Source of the DNA: Thermosipho sp. (in: thermotogales)
Lineage (GTDB): Bacteria; Thermotogota; Thermotogae; Thermotogales; Fervidobacteriaceae
Direction: 5' to 3'
Length of the DNA stretch: 64,000 bases
Assembly (NCBI GenBank): GCA_030153605.1
Contig: JASKLO010000004.1
Location: forward strand, 1 to 64,000
The first letter of the stretch is position 1. Every line of letters begins with the position of its first letter. The notes under the pieces are model-generated. The model was given only the letters and a program-made list of their open reading frames with translations. It searched no databases and had not been told where the DNA came from. Made by a program: the position numbers and the translations under genes. Of this stretch, positions 46,092 to 55,000 are shown piece by piece.

Positions 46092-46116
46092 AATTACACC
46101 TCCTTAGCTATATTAA

Positions 46117-46122
46117 ATGATA
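46117..46122 (-). promoter_or_regulatory. Possible -10 for ruvB and the downstream block
   Basis: TATCAT on the minus strand (46122-46117), preceded by TGG, resembles an extended -10. It ends 25 bases before the ruvB start. No clear -35. Confidence 0.3.
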
Positions 46123-46208
46123 CCATAAAAAACAATTGAAATAAATAAAAATTCATTGTTTACTTTTTCAAAAATAATTTATTATGATATAATTCTTTAA
46201 AAATAAAC

Positions 46209-46236
46209 TTGACAATAAGTAAATTTTATGTTTAAT
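46209..46236 (+). promoter_or_regulatory. Promoter of acpP
   Basis: A perfect TTGACA (46209-46214) is followed after 16 bases by TTTAAT (46231-46236), 33 bases before the acpP ATG. A second TATAAT lies further upstream, near 46190. Confidence 0.6.
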
Positions 46237-46269
46237 CTAATATGAAAAAAAAACATGAGGAGGGTTAAA

Positions 46270-46527
46270 ATGGATAGAAAAGAACTTTTTAGACAACTAA
46301 GTAAGATTTTGGCGGAAAAACTTGATATTCCAATTGAAGATATCGAAGAATCATCTCTTATTATTGACGATCTTGGAGCAGATTCCTTGGATGTTGTAGA
46401 TCTTATAATGATTCTAGAAGATGAATATGGAATAAGAATTGAAGATGATGAATTAGAAAGCATTCTTACTGTTGGAGATGTTCTAGATATTATTGAAAAA
46501 AAATTAACCAATAAAGAGGAGGAATAA
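46270..46527 (+). CDS. acpP: Acyl carrier protein
   Basis: An 85-residue acidic carrier of fatty-acyl intermediates. Ser39 in LGADSLDVVDL is the phosphopantetheine site. It is the partner for FabD, FabF, FabZ and FabK encoded 41 kb away, since no acp lies in that operon. The ATG at 46270 (GGAGG 6 bases upstream) is preferred to 46255, which precedes the SD. A DUF89 gene follows at once. Confidence 0.96.
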   Translation: MDRKELFRQLSKILAEKLDIPIEDIEESSLIIDDLGADSLDVVDLIMILEDEYGIRIEDDELESILTVGDVLDIIEKKLTNKEEE

Positions 46528-46528
46528 T

Positions 46529-47410
46529 TTGAAATCGACAAGTGCATGTCTAACTTGTCATGTTCAACAAGCTCAAAGAATTTTAAACAAATTTATAGAC
46601 AACGAAGAAGAAAAGTGGGTCATTTTATCAAAAATCCTAAATGATTTATCAAAAACAAAATATGGATTAAAGCCCATTGATATTTCTGAAGAAATGTATA
46701 CCAAAATAGAAACATACCTCAAGATAAATGATATTTTCTATTATGAAAAGAAAAAATCTAATGAAATTGCTTTAAAACTATACGATACTTTTAAACTAAG
46801 AATTTTAGAATCTTCTGATCCATTATATGAAGCTGCTAAATTGGCTGTTTCAGGAAATTTAGTTGATTTCGGTGCTATGCCTGACTCTTTAGGATTTTTA
46901 ATATCAAAAGTTTCAGAAATTTGGAATGAACCATTTTCAATTGATGATTTCGAAGATTTTAAATTTAAACTTTTAAATTCTAACACTCTTTTATATCTGG
47001 TTGACAACGCTGGTGAAATTGTTTTTGATAAATTATTTATTGACATTATGAAAACTTTTAATAAAAATTTACATATAGCAGTAGCTGTAAAAGGAAAGCC
47101 AATAATCAACGATGCAACTCTTGAAGATGCTAAACAAATCGAAATAGACAGATTTGCAAAAATAATAGATACTGGTTTAAAAACACCAGGAACTTCAATA
47201 AGTAAAGCTACTGAAGAGTTTAGAAAAGCTTTTTTTGAATACGAAATTGTGCTCTCCAAAGGTCAAGGAAACTTTGAAGGGTTATCAGATGAAAAAAGAG
47301 AAAATCTATATTTTGCCTTGGTAGCTAAATGTGATGTTATTTCAAAATTCATAGGCGTAGAAAAAAATTCAAAAATCTTCATGAATTCAAAAAGAATTTT
47401 CCAAGATTGA
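46529..47410 (+). CDS. DUF89 (damage-control phosphatase family) protein
   Basis: A 293-residue protein of the DUF89/ARMT1 family, subfamily with N-terminal cysteines (Cys7 and Cys10 in ACLTCHVQQAQ). LYLVDNAGEIVFDKLFID and the AxGQGNxE-type SKGQGNFEGL carry the metal and substrate residues. Family members hydrolyse damaged phosphometabolites. The start is TTG, 6 bases after GGAGG and 1 base after the acpP stop, so it is co-expressed with ACP. A link to coenzyme A or phosphopantetheine damage is attractive but unproven. Overlaps manA tail to tail by 32 bases. Confidence 0.85.
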   Translation: MKSTSACLTCHVQQAQRILNKFIDNEEEKWVILSKILNDLSKTKYGLKPIDISEEMYTKIETYLKINDIFYYEKKKSNEIALKLYDTFKLRILESSDPLYEAAKLAVSGNLVDFGAMPDSLGFLISKVSEIWNEPFSIDDFEDFKFKLLNSNTLLYLVDNAGEIVFDKLFIDIMKTFNKNLHIAVAVKGKPIINDATLEDAKQIEIDRFAKIIDTGLKTPGTSISKATEEFRKAFFEYEIVLSKGQGNFEGLSDEKRENLYFALVAKCDVISKFIGVEKNSKIFMNSKRIFQD

Positions 47411-48170
47411 TTACTATTGAATTTTCAACCTTTTCTAACTCGTTTTTAGGAATCAAAAATGCTGCAAAATCCCTTTGTATATTTTTGGGAACTATTATTG
47501 AAAAACCAGAAACTTTATCATTTAAAACTTCTTTCATTGAAAAATATTCTGTGTTAACATGTGAAACTAGTAAATCTTCAAATTTAATTGGTTTTGCAAC
47601 TTCTAATGCTTTTTTTATATGAGTTTCTCTTTTTCTTCCCCAATCATAAATTCTATAAGTTAAATCTGATGACTGCTGAACTTCAATTACAGTAGAGCCA
47701 GGACCTAAAGCATGTATTGTTCCTGCTGGAATGTTAACAAACGTTCCAGCTTTTATTTTTTCGATCCTTAAAACATTATCCCACTTACCATTTTCAAGAG
47801 CATTTAAAATTAATGAAGGATTTTCACATATTGCTACAATTCCATCATTTAAAAAATACCAAGCCTCGTTTTTCCCCCAAGGTTCATTTTCAACATTTTT
47901 AGCGTAATCATCATCTGGATGGACTTGAACTGAAAGCCAGGAAGATGAAGATATTAACTTAACTAATAACGGAAATCTTTCAAAATTCTTCCCACATAAC
48001 TTCATAGAAGCTTCATTTATAGTACTGCCATCACTCAATTTTGAAAAATGAAAAGGATGCCCTGAAACCAACCAAATTTCACCAATTGGATCTCCATCCA
48101 TTTCAAATATTTTATTTAATTCTGGGTTGCCCCATACCATTTTCCTAAAAAACGGTTCAACCTTTATCAA
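47379..48170 (-). CDS. manA: Mannose-6-phosphate isomerase, class I
   Basis: Interconverts mannose-6-P and fructose-6-P, feeding GDP-mannose and glycan synthesis. Zinc ligands lie in WLSVQVHPDDDYA, GKNEAWYFL and AGTIHALG; VQQSSDLTYRIYDWGR is a family signature. The product of 263 residues is a short form, as in many Firmicutes and Thermotogota. TTG start with GGAGG 9 bases upstream. Last gene of its block. The 3' end lies on top of the DUF89 gene. Confidence 0.92.
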   Translation of the reverse strand: MIKVEPFFRKMVWGNPELNKIFEMDGDPIGEIWLVSGHPFHFSKLSDGSTINEASMKLCGKNFERFPLLVKLISSSSWLSVQVHPDDDYAKNVENEPWGKNEAWYFLNDGIVAICENPSLILNALENGKWDNVLRIEKIKAGTFVNIPAGTIHALGPGSTVIEVQQSSDLTYRIYDWGRKRETHIKKALEVAKPIKFEDLLVSHVNTEYFSMKEVLNDKVSGFSIIVPKNIQRDFAAFLIPKNELEKVENSIVINLGKFFLNS

Positions 48171-48184
48171 TTTTCAAAACCTCC

Positions 48185-49387
48185 TTAAAAAGCCAATGCA
48201 GTTAAAATAGAAATTATAGCTATTAAAATTGACCCGCCTGCTATAATAGTTAAATAATTAACTTTCGAATCTATAGTTTTTATTTTGGAATTTAATTCAT
48301 CAACACTTTTTGATGTTTCTTCAATGAAATTTGCAAAATTTTCAATATTTTTCGAAATTTCACTTAATTTAGAACCATCTAAATCCAACTTTTCAATTTT
48401 CTCTATCCTGTTTTCTAAATTCGAAATTTCGTCTGACAAAGATTCTAATTTCAAAATTTTATCATCAATATAATTCATTTTTGATTCAAATTCACTATAG
48501 CTTTTTTCCAAAGTTTCTAACTTTTGTTTCAACGAATCCAAGCTTAAATTAACTGAGTCAATTTTGTTATTCAATTCATCTAATTGATTAACTTTTTCAT
48601 TTACTGAAATAAAAGAATTTTCTAAGCTTTCAACCTTAGATTCCAAATTCTGAAATTTGTCCAAAGATTTAATTTTATTATTAATTTCTTCAAAATTCAC
48701 TGTAAGATTTTGTATTGAATTTTTAAAATTTTCAAACTGCGCATTTATTTCAGAATGTTGAGATAAAAATTCGTTTTTTAAATTTTCAATTTCAACATCA
48801 ATTATAGAAATTTTTTGGGAAAAATCTTTGTTTAAGTTTAAAAAAGAATTTTCCAGAGTTGAAACCTTGTTTTTAATAGAATCAAATTCTTCCTTAAGAA
48901 CCATGTTTTTTTCTAAATTAGAAACTTTTTCTGCAATATTTAATAAATTATTGTCTTCTATTTTCTTTTCTAAATTAGATAAATTAGCTATCATATTCTC
49001 AAAATCTATTGAAATTTTTGCAAATTTCTCATTAATATCTTTTTGTTTGTTTTCTACTATGGTAATTCTTTCGTCCATGCCAGAAATTAAACTTTTTGTT
49101 AATTTTGTATCATTATTAATCTGGTTTAATTGAGCTTCCAACTTGTTAATCAATTCAAGATTATATAGTTTGATAATTTTATATACAATTCTAGCAATAT
49201 CTATTTTGGTCATTAATAAATTAGGTTTGAAATTTCCATTTTCATCAAGTTCCATTATCCTATTTTCAACTAAATATTTTACAACACTATAATCAGTGGA
49301 AAAAGAGGAAACATCAGTTATTACAACTTCTATAGCAAAAAAAAGAACTGAAAAAATTAATAGAATAATTATTAGAATTTTTTTCAT
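48185..49387 (-). CDS. Omp-alpha-like periplasm-spanning rod with SLH domain
   Basis: A 400-residue protein with a signal peptide (residues 1-19), one SLH domain (DVSSFSTDYSVVKYLVENRIMELDENGNFKPNLLMTK in family form, about 25-75) that should bind peptidoglycan, a coiled coil of about 290 residues (85-375) and a C-terminal hydrophobic anchor ending in Phe (ILIAIISILTALAF). Length and order match Omp-alpha of Thermotoga maritima, which ties the toga (outer membrane) to the cell wall. GGAGG lies before the ATG. A MarR gene is directly upstream. Confidence 0.9.
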   Translation of the reverse strand: MKKILIIILLIFSVLFFAIEVVITDVSSFSTDYSVVKYLVENRIMELDENGNFKPNLLMTKIDIARIVYKIIKLYNLELINKLEAQLNQINNDTKLTKSLISGMDERITIVENKQKDINEKFAKISIDFENMIANLSNLEKKIEDNNLLNIAEKVSNLEKNMVLKEEFDSIKNKVSTLENSFLNLNKDFSQKISIIDVEIENLKNEFLSQHSEINAQFENFKNSIQNLTVNFEEINNKIKSLDKFQNLESKVESLENSFISVNEKVNQLDELNNKIDSVNLSLDSLKQKLETLEKSYSEFESKMNYIDDKILKLESLSDEISNLENRIEKIEKLDLDGSKLSEISKNIENFANFIEETSKSVDELNSKIKTIDSKVNYLTIIAGGSILIAIISILTALAF

Positions 49388-49411
49388 AAAATCCCTCCAT
49401 AAAACACTTTT

Positions 49412-49831
49412 CTATTTCTTAATCATAGAATCATTAAATTTTTCAAGTAGATTTATTAATTCATCTTCAAAATGTTCTGGCATACTTTCCAAAACATTTC
49501 TTATAAACTGAACTCTTTCATTAATAACTTCATCTATTACTTTTTTACCTTTTTCAGTTAATGAAACAGTAATTACTCTTTTATCATCATTTGATTTAAT
49601 TCTTTCTAAAAAACCATCCTTTTCCAACCTATTAACAAGTCCAGTTGTTGTACTTTTTGCTATTCCCAAATTTGTGCTTAATTCTCCCATTGTTTTAGGA
49701 CCTGTAAAATAAATCTTCTGCATCAAATCAAATTGGGCTGGAGTTATAGGGTATTTTTTCAAAACTTCTCTTCCTTTTACTTTAATTCTGAAACATATTT
49801 CTCTTAAAATTCTTTCTAATCTTTCAGCCAT
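49412..49831 (-). CDS. MarR-family transcriptional regulator
   Basis: A 139-residue winged-helix repressor. YPITPAQFDLMQKIYFTGPKTMGELSTNLGIAKSTTTGLVNRLEKDGFLERIKSNDDKR in family order gives the HTH and wing. The ATG at 49831 follows GAGG by 7 bases; upstream ATGs overlap the aminopeptidase gene. It lies 24 bases upstream of the Omp-alpha-like gene and could control this envelope operon; no operator palindrome was recognised. Confidence 0.88.
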   Translation of the reverse strand: MAERLERILREICFRIKVKGREVLKKYPITPAQFDLMQKIYFTGPKTMGELSTNLGIAKSTTTGLVNRLEKDGFLERIKSNDDKRVITVSLTEKGKKVIDEVINERVQFIRNVLESMPEHFEDELINLLEKFNDSMIKK

Positions 49832-49835
49832 GTTT

Positions 49836-51173
49836 TCACCTCTTCGATAAAAGCTCCTTAAATGCCAAGTATGTCTCATATAAATCAATTTTTGAAACTA
49901 ATTCATATGGGGAATGCATACTGATTAAACCCGGGCCCATATCAATTACACTAAAACCTTCTTGTGCTAGAAATTTAGCAACTGTTCCTCCACCACCTAT
50001 TCCAACTTTTCCAAGAGTAGACACCTGCCATTTTATACCTGCTTTGTTAAGAATCCTTCTAACATGAGCAACAATTTCTGCATGTGCTTCACTAGCTCCA
50101 GATTTTCCTCTAGAACCTGTATATTTTACTATTGCTACACCATTTCCTGCTCTAGCAGCATTATATTTATCATGGACATCCTTAAAGGTTGGATTAATCA
50201 ACGCGGCAACATCAGCAGAAACAACAAAGGAATTATCAATAAGCTCATCAAAAGCGAGTTCAGTATCATTTTCTCCATGAATCTTTAAAAGCTTTCTAAA
50301 AAACTTTTTATAAAATCTTGCTTTTGCACCAACGTCTCCTTCACTTCCTATCTCTTCCTTATCAAACAAAATTACAGCTGATGATTTCTCTAAATTTTTT
50401 GCGTCTATTAAAGCTCTTATTGATTGATAAGAGCATATTCTGTCGTCATGGCCATACGCCCCTATGAAACTTTTATCAAAACCAACATATCTTGCCTTAA
50501 CTGCAGGTACTAATTCTAAATCAGCACTCACAAAATCTTCCTCTTCAATATTGTATTTTTCTTTCAAAATTTTTAATATGTTTTTCTTCACAGATTCTTT
50601 TTCCTCACCTTTTAAAGGAATTGATCCGACAATTAAATTCATTTTTTCACCTTGAAATTTTTCGCTTAATTTTTCATCTTTTCTGTCCAAATGCGGTAAA
50701 ACATCTGGCAGAACAAAAACAGGATCATTTTCGTTTACACCAATTTTTACATTAATTTTTGTTCCATCTTCCTTTACTACAACACCTACTAAACCTAAGG
50801 GGATATTATACCATTGATAGAGCTTTACACCACCATAGTAATGTGTTTTCATTAAAGCAATTCCCTCATCTTCATAAAGAGGATTAGGTTTTAAATCAAT
50901 TCTTGGAGCATCAACATGTGAAGCTATTATGTTAAAACCATACTTAGGATGTTCAATTACTCTTGCAGCAATCAAAGACTTATTTTTATTAACATAATAT
51001 ACTTTTTCTTCACGACCAGTATATTCATCTAATGAAATGAAACCATTTTTTCTCAATAATTCTTCATAAAACTCTATTGCAAGCCTTTCTGTAAGTGCAG
51101 AATTGATAAAGTTAATATATTCTTCACTAAATTTTTCTACATTTTCAAGTTCTCTTTCATACCATAAACTCAT
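49836..51173 (-). CDS. M18-family aminopeptidase
   Basis: A 445-residue dizinc aminopeptidase. Metal residues lie in IIASHVDAPRIDLKP, AYGHDDRICSY, LFDKEEIGSEGDVGA, VSADVAALINP and MSHSPYE-like ISMHSPYELVSKID at the end. Probably trims peptides in the cytoplasm as a large oligomer. No signal peptide. AAAGGGGTG lies before the ATG. The gene ends 5 bases before marR. Confidence 0.93.
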   Translation of the reverse strand: MSLWYERELENVEKFSEEYINFINSALTERLAIEFYEELLRKNGFISLDEYTGREEKVYYVNKNKSLIAARVIEHPKYGFNIIASHVDAPRIDLKPNPLYEDEGIALMKTHYYGGVKLYQWYNIPLGLVGVVVKEDGTKINVKIGVNENDPVFVLPDVLPHLDRKDEKLSEKFQGEKMNLIVGSIPLKGEEKESVKKNILKILKEKYNIEEEDFVSADLELVPAVKARYVGFDKSFIGAYGHDDRICSYQSIRALIDAKNLEKSSAVILFDKEEIGSEGDVGAKARFYKKFFRKLLKIHGENDTELAFDELIDNSFVVSADVAALINPTFKDVHDKYNAARAGNGVAIVKYTGSRGKSGASEAHAEIVAHVRRILNKAGIKWQVSTLGKVGIGGGGTVAKFLAQEGFSVIDMGPGLISMHSPYELVSKIDLYETYLAFKELLSKR

Positions 51174-51187
51174 AAAAAATCACCCCT

Positions 51188-52084
51188 TTACCATATTTCA
51201 ATTTCAGTTTCAAGATCAACATTAAATTCCTTTTTAACTTTATTTTTTATTATCTCTATGATTTCTTTCACGTCTTTTGATTTTGCATCACCTAAATTAA
51301 TAATAAAACCAGCATGCTTCTTAGAAACTTGTGCACCACCAATAGTAAAACCCTTAAAACCTAATTTTTCAATAGCTGTTCCCACATAAAAGTCAGGTTT
51401 AGGCCTTTTGAAAACACTACCAGCACTTGGAAATTCCAATGGTTGTTTTTGATATCTCTTCTTAATAATATCTAGCATTTCATCTCTAATTTTTTCTTTT
51501 TCACCTTTCAATGCTCTAAAAGAAGCTTTTAAAATTATTAAATCCTCTCTTTTTTTAAATATACTACTGCGATATGATAGATCAAGTTCATTAACACCCA
51601 ATTTAATTAACTTATTACCATCAAAAGCTACTACATATTCTAAATTCTCAGCTGTTTCCCAACCATACGCTCCTGCATTCATATAAATCGCTCCACCAAC
51701 ACTACCTGGTATACCATATGCTTTTTCAAAACCAGATAAACTTTTATCCATTGCTTCTATACAAAGTTTTTTTAATAAAACCCCACTTTCACAAATGATT
51801 CTATCTTCTTGAAAATCAATATTATTCAGTCTTTCTGTAGAAATAACCGCAATTTCCATTTTCTCATCTTTTGGAAGTATATTTGTACATTTTCCAACAA
51901 CCTTTACCTGAATCTTTCCACTTAAAAATTTATACGTTTCTATAAAAGCATTTATAGAATTTGGAACAACAAACAAACTTACAGGACCGCCAATTCTGAA
52001 ACTAGTATGATATTCCATCTTTTCATTTAAATAAACGTCATTACCTATTTCTAATAATTTTTCAAAAATCTTTTCCAAAAACAA
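51188..52084 (-). CDS. murB: UDP-N-acetylenolpyruvoylglucosamine reductase MurB
   Basis: MurB reduces the enolpyruvyl group to make UDP-MurNAc. The 298-residue FAD protein has HTSFRIGGPVSLFVVP, GYxxPGSVGGA-type YGIPGSVGGAIYMNAGAYG, YRSSIFKK, the catalytic Ser in FPSAGSVFKRP and the final Glu in ETEIEIW. Start TTG at 52084 overlaps the end of the GGDEF gene by 23 bases; GGGTGA is just upstream. Confidence 0.95.
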   Translation of the reverse strand: MFLEKIFEKLLEIGNDVYLNEKMEYHTSFRIGGPVSLFVVPNSINAFIETYKFLSGKIQVKVVGKCTNILPKDEKMEIAVISTERLNNIDFQEDRIICESGVLLKKLCIEAMDKSLSGFEKAYGIPGSVGGAIYMNAGAYGWETAENLEYVVAFDGNKLIKLGVNELDLSYRSSIFKKREDLIILKASFRALKGEKEKIRDEMLDIIKKRYQKQPLEFPSAGSVFKRPKPDFYVGTAIEKLGFKGFTIGGAQVSKKHAGFIINLGDAKSKDVKEIIEIIKNKVKKEFNVDLETEIEIW

Positions 52085-55000
52085 TCACCCTATTCCTTCC
52101 AAGTTCTTTGGCTTTGTATAATGCATCATCAGCAAATCCAATTAATTCTTCAGGAGTTTTTGCTTTTACTTCAGGATAAGATGCTACTCCAAAACTCATT
52201 GTAATTTTTTGAGGAAATTTATCAATCCTTTCTATTTCTTTTCTCAATCTTTCTGCAACAGTAAAAGCAACTTCAGAATTTGCAGTAGGTAAAATTATTA
52301 TAAATTCCTCTCCTCCAAACCTTCCAACAATATCTTCTTTCCTCAATAATTTAAGAAAAATTTTGGAAATCTCTTTTAAAACTTCATCTCCTAATAAATG
52401 CCCATATTTATCATTCAGCATCTTAAAATGATCTATATCAGACATTATTATTGAAAAATCTGTTTTGAAAGTTTTACTTTTATCAAAAATTTCATTTAAT
52501 TTTTCATTGAAATAATATCTTGTATAAAGTTTTGTCAAAGGATCTATTAAACTCCTAAGTTTGGCAAAAATTCCTTTCATTACGGTAACAAAAGCATACT
52601 CAACTAATTCAAATTCTTCAATTAAATCGTTAAATTTTTTTTCATTCAAATTTAAAGATTTATTTTTCATTATTATTGTATAAGATAAAAATCTGTCAAT
52701 CTTATCAGATATTTTTATTAACAAAGGAGAACTATTTAAAACATCTTCTTTTAAATTCATAACAGAGGCATCTTCCAAGGTTGAAAATAAAAATTCTCTT
52801 TGTGAGCGTTCATCATATAAATATAGTGCAACTTCTTCAATTGGAAAATTATCAAAAAGTTTTCCAGCAAAATAATTTAAAATATAATATGGATCTTCTA
52901 TAACTTCTATTGCTTTTAATTCTTCTAAAATCCTCATTACAAAATTATATTTTTCTGCAATCTTAATAAATTCATGAGGAATACGCTCACTTTTTAAATC
53001 TTTTTCTAAAGTTTTTATCCTCTCAAACTTTTCAGCTAAAAATTCATTATTATTTTTTAGAATGATGCTGTAATTGTTAAAATTCAAATCATTATATAAA
53101 CTAAACGCTTTAGACAGATAGTTTTTAAATCTATATTTTTTATTGAGAACTTTATAATACTTAGAAAAACCTTCATATACTAAAGATAATGATAATCTAA
53201 GGTTTTGTGTAGCATAATTACTTTCAAGTATCTTTAACTGTTCAAAATAAGAATCTGGATCAACAGCAGCTATTTTTTCTCCTACTAATGCATATGCTTC
53301 TTCACGCCACAAAAATGTGGTTGAATTTTTAAATTTTTCCCATTTTTCTTTCAAATCATCTTTTTTAGAAAGGACAAGTTCAGCAAACAAATCAAAATCA
53401 AGGGTTTTAATAAAACTTTTATTTTTATTTTCTTCATAAATTTCTCTTGCTTTATCTTTCTTGTCACAGAATAGGTACAATAAAATTAAGGTTCTTAAAT
53501 AAGTCTGACTTGTCCCTAAAGTTTCTTGGATTTCTTTGGCTTTATTTATTGCTTCAAAGCCTTTTTGAAAATCCCTATCATAAGCATAAAATAATGCTTC
53601 TAAAATATAAGAATTAGCAAGATGATGTTTTAAGTTTTTTAATTCCAACTCTTCTCGTATTTTAAACAATTGAGCAAAAAATTCTTTTGTTTCTCCCATA
53701 TACAATAAAAGTCTAATTTTATTTAACTTGGCATCTATTGAAAGGCTAGGAATTGCACATTCATAAGAAGCTTGAATTGATTTATCATAATAAGTATTTG
53801 CAATAACTGTATTTTCGGTTAAATGTGCTATTTCACTATAAATCAGAGGCAAAAAATGTAATAATTTATATTTTTTTGCTAATTCTTTTGCATGATTCAA
53901 ATATTCTAAAGCAAATCTAATATCTCTATATACTAATACCCTTGATAAAAGTATTGCAGCTCTTACTTTAACATCATTAACAAAAGAAGAAAAAGCATTT
54001 ATACTATTAAAAATTTCTTTTAAGTCTTTTATTTTTATTTTTTCCATTTTTTCTTTTTCGTATAAAGCAGAATAATATAATAATTTTCTTCTATAAGTAC
54101 CAATTTTTCCATATCCTATTAACCTTGATTTGTCTTTTTCAAAATAGTTAATAACTTCTTCGTACTTTTTGTCAATAAAATCTAAAGAAACTTTCCAATA
54201 TTCAAAAATTTTTTTATTAGGGATTTCAAAGTCTATTTTTTTATTTAATCTATAATATAATTCTGCTTTAAAACGTAAAAGAGCATATGAATACCTATTA
54301 GAAGGCATTAACATTTCAACTTTATTTATTAAACTCAACAAATAACTTGGAGAATAATAATTTTCTAATCCTTTTTTAATCAAATTTAAATACAAACATA
54401 TAGCTTTTATATATTCACCAATCATTGTATAATGCCAAGCTTGTTTTAAAATTAAATCATCCTCATAAATATTAACAAAATTAAATGCATTAATCAATTT
54501 TAAATGCATTTCTCTTCTTTTGTTCTCGCTCAATGAATAATATAGTTTTTCCCAATATTCCTTTAAAGTAAATCTATATGTATGATATTCTTTATAAATA
54601 AATCCTTTAAACCTTAAACGTTTTAAACTATCAGAAAAACTAGAATTAATAGACATTTCAAGAACTTTTAAATCAGTTTCTGTAAATTTTTCACCTAAAA
54701 TTGATAAAAATTTAAATTTTTCAAGTTCATCTTTGCTAAATCCTTCAAATATATTAAAGAGATTTTCAAACCCCAATTTGTTAGTAATTTCCTTCTTGAA
54801 ATACCATGAGCTTTTTTCTTCCTTCTTTTCTAAGATATTTTTTTCTATTAACAATCTTAATATTTCAATAGCTAACCCCGGAATGCCTTTACTTAAATCA
54901 AAAATGAAATTTACTAATTCTTTTTCATTTTCTATACGTCCTAGCATTTTTTTTATTAAATCTTCTAATTTATCTAAATTAAAAGGTTCTAACTCAACAA

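Noticed and set aside
46197-46547. 116-codon minus ORF covering acpP
   Set aside because: It lies opposite acpP and its promoter; Ser-rich and without an SD.
46741-47259. 172-codon minus ORF inside the DUF89 gene
   Set aside because: Antisense shadow of a recognised coding frame; no SD and a Ser/Ile-rich composition typical of AT-rich antisense frames.
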